Below the pieces are notes generated by a model that was not told where the DNA came from, did not search any database, and saw only the letters and a list, made by a program, of their open reading frames with translations. From Camillea tinctor (Eukaryota; Ascomycota; Sordariomycetes; Xylariales; Xylariaceae): a DNA stretch of 64,000 nt. Below, in pieces: positions 44,556 to 56,325 of this stretch (its first letter is position 1; every line of letters begins with the position of its first letter). The position numbers were made by a program, and so were the translations under genes. Where the stretch lies: the NCBI GenBank assembly GCA_022578605.1, contig MU394100.1:186001-250000 (forward strand). The letters run 5' to 3'.

Positions 44556-45512
44556 GATGATTTTTTGCAGTACTTGTACTTCTTTTCAGTATCCTTAATA
44601 TTGATGCGGTGACTTTAATAATATTATGATTTTTCTCGATTGATTTAAATTAATTAATCGGTCTACAGCCCTAGAGGAGAAGAACTTGTCACAATATATA
44701 GATTTATAAAAGTCAAGTATAACATTAAAGAACTGCAACTTGAAGGGTGGCTGTTAAGCAATGTCATTAACAATGGTATTTGACTCCCAATTTGGCAAGT
44801 GAATGAAAGAGGGCTTTCAAGTAATCACATTAACAATAGCATTTTACGACCAATTTGTTAAGTGAACACAGATACTTGGTCTAGAGGTTCTGGACAAACA
44901 AGCAAAAAAAGCTCTCAAAGAGTGAAGGGTATGTCTTTTGTGCATGGTAAATAGACTTATTTACAGAAACACAAAGAGGCCATGTTCTTTTTTAAAGGTT
45001 TCTGAACGTTATTGAAGGGAGAGTTATCAGGTTATGAATATGTCATCAACAGTCATACGATAATGTTAAACCACCAGAGCCAGACTTCTTGAAAACGTGA
45101 ACTAATTACCAAAGCATAATTAGCGCATTCTTTTGCTAGAGACAACATGATAGTTGTTTCATAAGAAATATTCGCTCGTTCTCAGATTTATCAATGAGAA
45201 TCAGCCGCCCTGAAAGGGGACTTGTTACATCCCAGCCAGGGAGGTAACTGTATGATATAGATTTGGGCCACAGCTACGACTCAGTCATTGTGAGAATGCT
45301 TTTGGTCTCATGATATAATGAGTTACCCAACACCTATTGTGACAGGATTGTCTCGCATTACCATACGCTGATTACTACAAGGGCTATATTACGGAAGCAA
45401 AATTATCCCAACTTAGATATAAAGCAACTCTCATAATACGCAACTATAGGTCTCGCCATCGATAATTTGATGGTACAAGGCTATTTGACTTCCTAGGTGT
45501 ACTTGTTGGTAT
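44556..45512. other. Intergenic with imperfect direct repeat
   Basis: Holds two related segments of about 45 bp starting at 44765 and 44828 (shared CATTAACAAT, CCAATTTG and AAGTGAA blocks, period 63). No gene is seen. Confidence 0.55.
44765..44868. repeat. Imperfect tandem direct repeat, two units, 63-bp period
   Basis: Units share CATTAACAAT, then CAATTTG, then AAGTGAA at matching spacing, with about a quarter of bases differing. Confidence 0.6.
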
Positions 45513-46819
45513 TCACTGTTGATCTGGCACACCTGCAATCATGACCTTCAATGTTCCTTCTTCCCTTCTTTTAACCGTTTGAAACGCCTCCTCCGCATCC
45601 TTGAATTCATATCGATGGGTGATTAGCTTCTTAACGTCAATAGCGCCAGTGGAAACCAGACGAATCGCCTCCGGATAGCATCCAGTAGAATAGCGTATCG
45701 ACCCAAAAATCTTCAGTGCGCGCACACAAGCCACGGATATGGGAAAGTAGACGTTCTGGTGTAATAAGATTAGTACCAGGAACATTGCAACGTGATACTG
45801 TTTATTACTTACCTCAACACCCATCCCGGCCTGAACGAACGTGCCCCCTTTGTGCAGGATATGAATTCCTGTTTGAATGCATTGTTCAGCACCTGTAGCT
45901 TCAATCACTACATCGGGCCCTTCTCCGAGACCAAGGTCGTTCTTCATTTTCTTAGCCAATGTCTCGCTCCACTCTATCTGACCCATGCCCTCTGGCTTCT
46001 TAGGGGGGCAATACACGTCCTCCTTGCGTGCACCTCCGAAAGATGCAGCGAAATCGATTCTAGATTGAACGACATCAACGCCAATAACTCGCGCTGCGCC
46101 CCAAGCACGGCATATCGCTTGACACAGGACACCGATGGGACCGCAACCAAAGATCAGCACGGTTTGGCCACCACGCACATCACCTGTTCGTACCATATTC
46201 GCCGACGATGCCACAGGCTCCACAAGGGCGGCTGCTTCAAAGTCGACATGTTCGGGGACTAGGTAACAGTAATCAGAGGCGACAAGATAGTATTTGGACA
46301 GAGTACCGTCATGAGGCGGGGTAGCCGCAAAGACAGTGTCAGGACACAGATTATAGCTGCCCTTGCGACAGTAATCACAACTGTAGTATTCAGCTCTTGA
46401 AACCATTTGTTCTATTATATTGTTTGTAGAATATTAAACAAAATCTTACTGTCTGCAGGGTATTCCGGGCTCGATGGCGACTCGGTCGCCGACTTTGACG
46501 TTGGTGACTTGGGATCCGACCTCCACCACGACCCCGGACGACTCATGTCCGAGGACAATGGGTGTTGTTAGAACAAAGTCTAGAGCAGACCGCAGAGTTA
46601 AAATTAGATTCCTTGTCTGGTCTAGGCTATTGAATAGAAATACGCACCGCTTATACGGCCTTTGTCCCAATAGTGAACATCGCTGCCACAGATACCAGTT
46701 TGCATGATTCGCACTCTAACATCGTGCTCGTTGCGCAAGCTTGGAATTGGTCGCTCTTCAAAAACAGTATCGTGAACTGCACGGAGGACAAACGAGAGAT
46801 TGGGTGTATCCTCATACAT
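45513..46819 (-). CDS. Zinc-dependent xylitol/sorbitol dehydrogenase-like enzyme, 4 exons
   Basis: Medium-chain dehydrogenase. Exon junctions near 46646/46594, 46445/46400 and 45815/45757 restore the family text ([45 protein letters not shown]). Catalytic zinc ligands are Cys in [10 protein letters not shown] and His-Glu in GHESSG; the structural zinc has four Cys in [16 protein letters not shown]. The Rossmann loop GCGPIG binds NAD(H). Fungal xylitol dehydrogenases oxidise xylitol to D-xylulose in pentose catabolism. The overall text ([15 protein letters not shown]) fits this branch, but sorbitol and L-arabinitol dehydrogenases are close relatives. The last intron is a multiple of three and would read through if retained. 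Confidence 0.88.
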
Positions 46820-47579
46820 ATTAGAAGTAGGGGCTGTTAGTTTAATTACTCGAGTTAAATATCATAAAAGCCTAACCACAAACAAATTGTTATCGACACG
46901 GGCTGTTCTATGTGGTCTCTCTGAGGGGAAAGACTGACATTAATAACTACACCTCACTACTGTAGGTACTCCGTACCCTATGCACCCACCCATTTACCTA
47001 TTTATATAGGTATACAGTATAAGACGGTACCCAAATCATGTTCATACAGTATATATGCCATCTCCACATTACCGGAGAAAGAAGCTGAAAACATTTTTGG
47101 AGAAGATAGTCATGAGATCTGAGAGAATCGAGTCTTCAAGACCGCGTTTCGCCTGGAAATTCATATGAGAGACAAGCCATAAAGCACAATGATTTGATGG
47201 AATAATGCTTACCGTGGCTAGCAATATAGGAGAATTTATTTAACATGCGGCCCTAAATCATAGTTATTGAATCGTCTCTTATGTGATTATTTATTCTTCG
47301 TTTATAAAGACTATCGTATGCGAGTCTGATTTCTTACATTAGATAATCCATGTGTCGCCCCCCCTCCCCCCCTTTTTTTTTGATACACTTAGAGTTGGCC
47401 GAGGTAGACTTTAGTACATATATGAAATAGGGTTGTGGATATAAAGAGGATTAAGTCATATCAACTAAAATTTCAATTGTTACTTCGCAACTGTTTTGTT
47501 CAATTGCAATGTATTTACAGTTATGATTCCCCTCTACATGAACATGCCGTTAGGGGAATCAAAAGTTTTCTGACGCTAC
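46820..47579. other. Intergenic, 0.76 kb
   Basis: A C-run followed by a T-run lies at 47357-47382. No gene is seen. Confidence 0.55.
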
Positions 47580-49479
47580 CTATAATTTGTATCTAAAGTG
47601 CTTATTTTCCTTGTCTGTTTTATCTTCAAATCCTTCTAGGAGTTCTTCTTCTAAGGCTTCCGCATGCATGCCTAGCTTGTCTCGCTGCCTGTTCTCGATC
47701 CAGCACCATAGTGTATATAGTAATTGGAATAGAATACCTGCACAAGAGGTGCCCAATAATGCCTTGATAGCAGTTGCGTATCTCGGGACTTCAGTGGGCA
47801 AAAAGAGATGGGGTCCAATAATATTCCCAACTACGAAACAGACGAAATAGATCCCTATAAGATATATGTTAGTTGTATCTTTTTTTGACCTTGGTTAGGA
47901 ATAAGAACGATTATGGTTCCTACCTAGTACAGTCATACGCTTTGTGTGGCCAGCCACGTTAAGTCCTGGAACTGTCCAACTTAAGACAATTGGCGATCCT
48001 ATGATATTTTGCATCCAGCACATGGCGACTAATGCATACCGGTACTCGATAGGGATTGTCAAAATGCCGATGAGACCAGCCATAACTAGCAAGAGACCAG
48101 TCACGATGGCCGAGCCCACCATGTTCGGGAACTGTGAAATGCGCCCAATGACAAGGCAGAATACTACCTCGAACGCACCACCTGGTGCTTGAAGGAGAGA
48201 CGTTGTGAGAGCGTCAAAGTTGAAGCCTTTAATGATAGCCGACATGAAGGTTGTAACAGATCCGTTCAGAATTCCGAGTGTGATTGCCACAATCCATAAA
48301 AGATAGCACTTTCCATCTAGTAAAGCTTCGCGGATCTGGTATGGCTTGATCTTGGAGTCCTTGAGGCCGATTTGGTTGTTTGAGACACGCCAGACAGCCA
48401 CGATGCGTTCATATTCCGTCAGCATCTTGGCATTATGAGGGCCATCGGGTAAATATAATAGGATGACAAAGCCCCATATGAACGTCAGAGCGCCAACAAT
48501 CTATACATGGTCTAGGTGAGTCATGATATTCTAGTAAGGTGTTGGTAAGGTGTTAGATAGGGTTAGGAACGTACCAGAAAAATAAATTTCCATTGTGCAA
48601 TTTCTAGCCCTTGAGCCCTGCCGGATCCGTAGGCCAGGAGTGCACCTAAGATATTTGAGACACCGTTCGTGCATAACCAGATGGAGCTACGCATGGTTTG
48701 CTCCTTGCGAGTCCAGAGCATGGATGTCAATAATACCCAAGCGGGTGAAATGCATCCTTCAAGCATACCCAGGAAGAAGCGAGTGACGAAGAAACCAGCG
48801 AAATTGAAGACAGTGGCCTGGAGCATACACACAATCCCCCAGACGAATAACATACTGCCAACAAGTTTCCCAATGGCAACACGTTGTAATAACATATTCC
48901 ATGGCCAAGCTCCACCTACAGGTATATCCAGAGAGAATCAGCATTACACATATATATCGAGTGAGACATAGGGATAATCCATACACAGCCAGCCAAAATA
49001 CAGAGCGGATGCTACCCAAGAATAATCATCATTAACCATGTGCGTGTCTTCTTGTAAGCCGTAGGCATTGGAGTAATTGAGACTTCAAGAGGCGTTAGCG
49101 GGGTAGACATAGTGAGGGGGATACCAGAGTGCTGATCGTGCGTACGTTTGTTTGTCAAGAAATGACAACATATAGGTAGTCATCATCTTCACCAACAGTT
49201 AGCCCTGATCATGACCCACTGCAGGCTATCCAGTTTTCGTTTCCTTACCATCGGCAATACGAGAAAGTCCAGCTTGCGCCGCACCTTGATCGCATCAGCC
49301 TCGAGCTGTGCTTGGTCGTACTGCAGCGACTGCTGCAGCATCTCCTTGCCCAGCACATCAAGATCATTGCGCCGATGAAGCATACGCTGAAAGGCATTGT
49401 GCTTGGATGTCACCGAGCCAACACCGACCTCCGCAGCCGTGAGGCTCTCAGCCTTCGGTTTATCGTTTTTTTCAGACAT
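47580..49479 (-). CDS. Dal5/allantoate-permease-type MFS transporter, about 6 exons
   Basis: Anion:cation symporter family carrier for allantoate, ureidosuccinate, vitamins or small peptides. The cytosolic N-terminus (QLEADAIKVRRKLDFLVLPM) is the family signature. Splicing adds a small exon MMTTYMLSFLDKQT, then LNYSNAYGLQEDTHMVNDDYSWVASALYFGWL and, after another intron, CGAWPWNMLLQRVAIGK. This matches the usual TM1-TM2 order. RFFLGMLEGCISPAW and WTRKEQTMRSSIWLC are the hallmark segments of the middle region. The C-terminal half includes SWTVPGLNVAGHTKRMTVL followed by GIYFVCFVVGNIIGPHLF. Exon boundaries near 49240, 49070, 48915, 48550 and 47920 are approximate. It is divergent from the amidase, which suggests linked uptake and hydrolysis of a nitrogen source. 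Confidence 0.88.
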
Positions 49480-50789
49480 ATCTGCCTATGGTGTACAACG
49501 TCTAGAAATAAAAGTTCGCCAACCAGAGAAAGTGTTGCTTATTTATTAACAGATCGCTCGATCATAAGAAGAGAGCGTTTTTTGGGGGTTATACAGCTTT
49601 CCGCAGATAAGACATTCCCCACAGACCTATAAGCATCTGTCCCAATTAGGTATAAATAAGAATACAGCAGGGGGGGAAGGGAGGGGATCCCGCTTTCTAT
49701 CAGAAGTGAAGCAAACGTGTGAGAGTTCTCTCATGGTGCATCTCTAGTTGATTCTACTCAATGTTTCCTTTGTTCTCTTCAATATTTAGAGCACTCTCTT
49801 AAAAGGAAGTATGACAACTTATTATAACAAAAGGCTTGTTGAACACGTCTAGGCTTAGATCAAGCCACACCATTCGTACAGACTACCAGGATCAGCTGAC
49901 AACTTCAGCATAATAGGGTAAACTCTCACTTGATAGAGTTGATAAAAGCCCAAGCCGTCTCTCTCTTATCTCTATAGTATAGATGAGTGGCTGAGATGAT
50001 GCAGGATAAACCTGTCCCGCGAATTGATGTAACCTTAGAGGATTGGTTACGTGGTGGGGTGGCCAATGGATAAAATGTACTAAGGTCAAGCGGGTAGTAA
50101 TAAGAGCTAGGGAATTCCCGACGGCGTGGGAGCTTTATCTCGAAGTGATGAAAGCCAAGATCAGCGAAAATGGAGCCACAGATAACACTTAGAGATCGGT
50201 TAAGTCGTTCGGGATATTGAATAAGGCGCCTTAAGTACAGGTTTATAGTCCTTCAATTGTCAACCCTAGGTACATAGTATATGTAATCTATAGGAGTTTC
50301 TTATCTTTCTATAGTCTCTAACCTAGTGTATTAACATGTCGATTTGTATATTTGGGTTAGAAGGATGTCAGTGAGTGGGGCATAGTCCTTGATGGTCCAC
50401 TAAGTTCTTAAGATCATTATCGGTATTAACTCCTTACATGACTTATAACTTGAGAAGTATGTCCGTAGTCATCGGGAAGGATTCATCTGAGTAGGGTCCT
50501 CAACTAACACATAAAGAACATCTAACATACACCTAGAAGAGATTTAGGGTAAATACCTACAGTACCGAAAAAGGGAATACCGTGATTCAAAGCCGATATA
50601 CGGAGGAGTAGCCTCGAGTTCTTCCATCTTCCCCGCTTCCAGCTACCCATGAATCTTATGGGAACCCCTCCGAACATATATAATGTCTCTGTACAAAAGG
50701 CGAGGTCAGAGATCCAGACTTCTTGGCCTCTCCAGGCAAGTTTTTTGATCAATGAATAAGCACTGTAGAACGACCACCTATTCTTTAAT
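49480..50789. other. Divergent intergenic region, permease / amidase
   Basis: 1.3 kb without a convincing gene. A minus-strand frame overlapping the amidase start (to 50522) is a shadow. Confidence 0.55.
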
Positions 50790-52575
50790 ATGGCTAGTAA
50801 GAACGAGCCTGGGTCGAAGAGAACCTGGCAAGAATTGCATGCTGCAAAAAAGGCAGAGCAAGACTCAAGGATTCCACATGAATGGAAGTTGAAGAAAGAA
50901 GATTTCCCACCCGAGAACACGGTTGATCTACGACCCTTCGTTAGCTCCTGTGGTATATTAACACAAACGGAGTTAACTATCACGAGCGATGCCTTTGATG
51001 CGACCTCGTTAGCCGCAGAGATCGCGGAGGGTAGATATACCGCGTTGGAAGTTGTAACAGCCTTCTGTAAACGTGCTGCAGTGGGCCACCAGCTATGCAA
51101 CATGCTCACGGAGATCATGTTCACCGATGCTATAGAGAGGGCTAAGCAGTTAGACGAGATTTTCAAGCGCACCGGGAAGGTGGTTGGTCCTCTACACGGC
51201 GTACCGATGACATTCAAAGAATGTTTCCATTTTAAGGGGTACGACTCGACAAACGGGTACATGTCTAGAGTGTTTCAACCTGCAGACCGCACCTCTCCAT
51301 TACCAGCACTACTCCAAGCTGCTGGCGGTGTGGTCATAGCGAAAACCAACGTCCCCCAGACGATGCTAGTCGCAGAGAGCCACAACAACGTGTTTGGGCG
51401 AACGAAGAACCCCGTGAACAGCCGTTTGACTTGCGGAGGCAGCAGTGGTGGTGAGGCAGCTAGTCAAGCCTTCCGATGTAGCGCGCTCGGGGTAGGGACC
51501 GACGTTGGAGGATCTATTCGGATACCTGCCGCGGCGAATGGTGTCTTCGGATATAAGCCCACGTTCGGGATTATTCCGATGATCGGATATTCGTTCTCGG
51601 GCTGGCCGGGGAGCAATACCGGCATCCCCGCTGTTGCGGGGCCGTTGGGACATTCCGTCCGAGATCTTGCCTTTTTCACGAAAATTGTAAGAGACGCGAA
51701 GCCTTGGACGTTTGATCCTGCGATCATACCGAATATAATGGAATGCGTAACCCCGGCCACGCGGAAGCCCGTGATCGGTGTCATTTACGAGTCTGGGCTG
51801 AAACCTCATCCGCCGGTGCGTCGGGCGTTGCGTGATGCAGTAGCAAAACTATCAGCCGCCGGCTTTGTTGTTAAAGACTTTCACCCTCCTGACTTCATCC
51901 ATATTCGCGAAGTCTCAGAGCAGCTCTTTACCCTAGACGCATTGTCCTACCCAAAGCAGGAGTTTGCGAAGTCCGGTGAACCTGTGGTGTCGAGTGTCAA
52001 GAAAATAGGATTTTGGGATATTGCACCTAAGACCCAGGAAGAGGCCTGGTCATGGAATGCAGAGAAACTAAGTATCCAGAAGCAGATGCTAGATGAATGG
52101 CAAAGAGTTGGCTGTGATGTCGTGCTAGCCCCTGCCGGTCCTCATACAGCAGTCATCCCTGAAGAATGGACAAGTGATGTCTATACAGTGGCTTGGAATG
52201 TAGTCGACGTAAGTTGCTGGAACCCCCTAATAGAGTTCAATATAGAATTCAGCTAATATACATACTACAGTATCCAGCGGTTATTGTACCATTTACACAT
52301 GTAGACCCTGTCAAGGATCCCAAAGACGCCAACTTCAAAGCTGCCCATACAGCGGATCAACAAAACCAAGATAAATGTATGCAGAATCCCCTTGGTGTTA
52401 CCTAGTGAATATTACCTGACGTTTGATAGATGACCCCGAACTGTTCAGTGGTGCGCCTGTGGCATTGCAGATAGTCGGACCACGGTTAGGAGACAGGCAA
52501 CTTCTCGCAGACGTGGAACAAGTTGATTCTATACTAAATGGAGATGGAGCAAAGGGCTTTAAGGCTTCTCTGTAA
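50790..52575 (+). CDS. Amidase-signature enzyme, 556 aa, 3 exons
   Basis: Exons 50790-52208, 52271-52376 and 52430-52575 join in frame. The Ser-cisSer-Lys triad is complete: Lys143 (PMTFKE), cis-Ser218 (GGSSGGE) and nucleophile Ser242 (GTDVGGSIRIPAA). Their spacing is almost the same as in fatty-acid amide hydrolase. Fungal members of this cytosolic group hydrolyse acetamide, short amides or N-acyl ethanolamides. The two 3' exons restore the usual C-terminus (YPAVIVPFTHVD, then PVALQIVGPRLGDRQLLADVEQVD). The Dal5-like permease upstream on the other strand supports a role in nitrogen scavenging. The substrate remains open. Confidence 0.93.
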
Positions 52576-53278
52576 TATAGCTGCGATTAACTCCAGACCT
52601 TTTAGTTTAGGTTGGTCCCCTACTGAGTAACTGAGTAACTCCGTTGACCTTTTTCTGTGGGAAGCCATTGAAGATTCTAGTGGCCTTATTTATACTCACT
52701 GTCACGTAAACGATGTAGCTAGCCTAGTGGTTAAAAATATTATATCAAACCTCGCCCCTCCTACCTTACACACGGGGTATATAAATAGTTCAATGCTGTA
52801 TCTATCCTTTCTCCATAGGATATTCTATTAGTATACAGGAATCTATGCGGGCCTTGTCAAATTTGTTGTTGTATTTCACACGTTGTCGTATAGTTGTATA
52901 CATGCTGGGCAGCGTTCCCTTGGCACCACTTGTACGCAATCGCCAAGATGGATCACGAAAGGTACCAGTTCTACAACGAGCTAAGACGTCATCCAGCACC
53001 ATGATAGAACTGGAAGGTAAAATAATGGCCCAGATGACTCCAAGCACAAATATTACTCCGCACGACTCGACTAACTGCTTGGCTGGTCGTATTTTTCAGT
53101 GCATTCACATAAAATCCTGGTCACCAATACAACCAAGAGAATCCTTAGCCAGGTCTGGAACATAACTATTAGTTATGTTTCATTCTGTTCTGGCCTTCTT
53201 AAGCACAAGTTTCCCAAGTTCCCGAATTTCAAGCCGTGATATTCCATCCTATGTTCGTTCTAAAGCCCTCTTGTCATC
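52576..53278. other. Intergenic, 0.7 kb
   Basis: Overlapping short frames at 52802-53165 on both strands have no recognisable motif; the minus-strand one has a hydrophobic start (GVIWAIILPSSSIMVL) and could be a relic, but I cannot support a gene. Confidence 0.5.
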
Positions 53279-54692
53279 ATGAGATTCACCCTCTACGCTA
53301 CGCTTGTAGCGTTTTTCTCAGGCGGTGTGACTGAGTCCTCGGATGTTTCATACGATGGATATAAGGTCTTACGAGTCAAGACAAATGGACTCTCCTCTTC
53401 TATACTAGAAAAGCTCTCTGATCTGGCATTCGACGAGTGGGAACACCAAGTCGGCCATCATGTTGATATGGTCATAGCACCCGATCAGTTCAGTACGGTC
53501 GAAGCGCTTGGACTAGACTTTCATGTGATGCACGTCAACCTAGGGGAATCGATTGCTGCAGAATCAGTGTCAAAATCCGTCTGGAAGAGACAGGCTGAAG
53601 ACCTATCATGGTACGATTCATACCATGACTATGATGACCATATCCAGTACTTCCGGGATCTGCATGATTCATTCCCAGATAAGTCTGAGTTGATTTCATC
53701 CGGTGTTTCTTATGAGAACCGGAGCATCTTTGGTCTTCACCTTTGGGGTGCGGAAGGTCCCGGGAAGCCGGCCGTGTTATACCACGGCACCGTTCACGCG
53801 AGAGAATGGATCAGCACTAAGGTATGTCTTACTTAAGTTTCGAAAGGGATATCCAATGTTCAAGATTACTAGGTTGTTGAATACATCACGCTTCAACTGA
53901 TCACCGGTTACAATAACGGGGACAACGAAACCCAAACCATCTTAGACAAATACGATTTCTACATCTTTCCAGTAGTAAATCCCGATGGTCAGTAAGATAG
54001 TGTACATTCATACCTCCACATTAAGCTAACGCTGAAAAGGGTTCGTATACAGTCAAACAAGCAATAGGCTATGGCGCAAAAACCGACAACCGCCTCCACC
54101 ACCGCCGGCAAATCAAAGTTGCTACGGTCGGGATATCAACCGCAACTGGGAATTCGCATGGGATGCGAATCCACTTGGGGCATCTACTAACCCCTGTTCT
54201 CAAACATACAAGGGCGAGGAGCCGTCCGACACCCCGGAAAACCAGGGCCTCGACAAGCTTGTACGTGACCTTCGGGATCAGGCAGGAATAAAGCTCTATA
54301 TAGACTGGCACAGCTATGGGCAGTATATTCTCTCCCCTTATGGCTACAATGAAACCCTATACGCCCCAGAACTTGGTAAATGGACCAAGGCGGCTGCTCT
54401 GGTTAGCGAGGCAATCCATGATAGCTCCGATGATAGAACAACATTTACATTTGGACCAAGCGGAGCTGTACTATACACAACTACAGGCGCAGCACCTGAT
54501 CATGTTTATAGTATCGGTGGTGCAGAGTTTTCGTATACGATCGAGCTCAGGGATACTGGGGATTTCGGGTTCGTGTTACCGCCTGAGCTGATCAGGCCTA
54601 CCGCTGAAGAGCAGTGGGCAGGCCAGAAAGTGCTTTTAAGCCTTCTTGATGAGGAATTCTTCGACGGCGTTGGCCCAGCTATTGTAGCCTAA
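53279..54692 (+). CDS. Secreted M14 metallocarboxypeptidase (A type), 436 aa, 3 exons
   Basis: Exons 53279-53821, 53873-53987 and 54040-54692 join in frame. A signal peptide ([16 protein letters not shown]) precedes a propeptide ending near WKRQ, a likely Lys-Arg processing site. The catalytic domain has zinc ligands His173 and Glu176 (HAREWIS) and His310 (DWHSYGQ). The substrate-binding [10 protein letters not shown] follows a Pro run ([10 protein letters not shown]), and the general base is Glu388 (YTIELRD). It should remove C-terminal residues from peptides outside the cell after activation. The length matches fungal MCPA proteins. It is convergent with the terpene synthase, with no evident functional link. 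Confidence 0.93.
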
Positions 54693-55076
54693 CACTTGTC
54701 ACATTTTAGGGTTGGTATCTATTCACAGTGCAGTTCTCTATGTAATCATAGGCCATAACACTCTTCTTTCTATTGCCGCCCTTTTGTAACTATGAAACTA
54801 TGATGGAGCTCGATTCCATACAAGACACTGTGGCTATCATAAATCTATTATGACCGGCCTATTATCAATGTTCATGTCTATTGGGCTCTAGACACTAAAC
54901 CCCCACCAAGAAGCTCGGTTGAGGAGCTTTCATGTTTTAACAATTCCCGATCTAGGAATCCCCGAATTCAAGAATTCATAGAATCAAATTCTTCGGTTTG
55001 AAAACCCCTTCCTAGTCTATTCTAGTCCGTCTTATGTGCTCGTAATCTAACACCAGTGTCTTCGAAGCCGATTGGA
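54693..55076. other. Convergent spacer, carboxypeptidase / terpene synthase
   Basis: About 385 bp between stop codons; a short GAATTC-rich imperfect repeat near 54950-54985. No gene. Confidence 0.55.
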
Positions 55077-56325
55077 CTATGAACCTAATTTATATGTGAA
55101 GCTTCCGTCCTCATTCATCACATCGGACATGCCGAAACGAGTTGTAGAAAGGCTGAAGATAGTCAGCACAATGGTATTCGCATACCTTCAACTTCGTCGT
55201 AGCAACTTACCTCCAGATCAGAGCACCCACACAGTTACTCTGGAGCACTTGAATCAAGCTCTTGAGCTGTGAGTAAACTTCATTGTCATCCTTTCTACTT
55301 TGGAGTAAGTCGCCTGCCGCATTATCGAAACGTTTCTTAGCTGTTTCCATGGCGGTCACGGCCTCGTTCATTGCCCTTTGAGCATCATTGGTAGTCATGA
55401 AGATTATAGGGATGAGACTGTCAGTGAATCCGATTTTCATCTCCTTGCGTAGTGATAAGACATCGTTGATGATCCACGTAATGTCGTTGTTTGCGACCCA
55501 TAATTTCAGCATCGAGTCGCACTCCATTACTTCTGCTGGTAACTGAGTGGTCATAGAATACTCTCCAACCGCAGCGCTGATGTATACCAGACTAGTGCCG
55601 AGGCGGTAGTCCCAGTACTCCCTGACTGTAGGTATCTGACCTCTCAATCTAGCGTTTTGCTCGGCCTCGTTGCCCGCCATGCACTGGGCTACTCCCTCGT
55701 ATACGCGTCTGCGCTGGTCAATGGTGTAAGCTTCTCGCAGTGCCTCACCAACTACATCGAAGCTCTGAACTAAATCACTCTGGGGGCGGAATCCGCTCTC
55801 GGCGGGAACTACACCCAGGCAGTTTCCCACAAACCGCAAGGTCTGACTTCTATAAACCTTTCCGCCGTCGAGATCCTCCATGAAGGCCCCCGTCGGCTCG
55901 TCTAGCTCGTCATCCCATGTGAACAACCAGATGACCAAGTAAGCAAGAATTTGGAGCTTCTCAAATGAGGTGTCGGGCCACCAGAGTGCTGTGAACAGTC
56001 CAAAGTCTGATGCTTCAAGCTTCTTCAGTTTCTGCCCAGTAAAGTTAAGGCTGTAAATCCAGTTAGAAAAGCACTTGGAAAGCATGGATTACTCGAGGGG
56101 TGAATGGTAGAGGAAGCCTCACTTTCGAAGTCTCTTTGAGACCGACTCCCTGAGGGGTTCTAGAGATGGGTTGATGTGTGGGCTTGGCACACCCTTCCAG
56201 TCTGAAAGGATCAACTTCAGATTTGGAATATGAACAATCTGACCCTTCATGTTTAAAAACAATGCTGTTCGTGGATCGGGAGAAGCCAATTCCCCAATGG
56301 ATGGCTGTGAAACCGTTGATAACAT
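55077..56325 (-). CDS. Class I sesquiterpene synthase, 372 aa, 3 exons
   Basis: Cyclises a linear prenyl diphosphate, probably farnesyl diphosphate, in the cytosol. Exons 56325-56123, 56050-55211 and 55152-55077 join in frame; intron 1 (72 nt) has a CTAAC branch site. The metal-binding DDxx(D/E) motif is DDELDE (114-119). The NSE motif is NDVLSLRKE (263-271), and the upstream Arg of DYRLGTSLVY is the diphosphate sensor. The small last exon adds WSLSTTRFGM, with Arg353-Phe354 in place of the usual Arg-Tyr, and ends at TAG 55077. The protein is therefore complete although the long open frame alone would stop early. An in-frame ATG at 56385 would add 20 residues. No P450, prenyltransferase or regulator lies beside it, so it may act alone or with distant genes. 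Confidence 0.93.

Noticed and set aside
52802..53165. Overlapping frames on both strands between amidase and carboxypeptidase
   Set aside because: No motif, no plausible splice partners and no good start context; cannot be supported as a gene.
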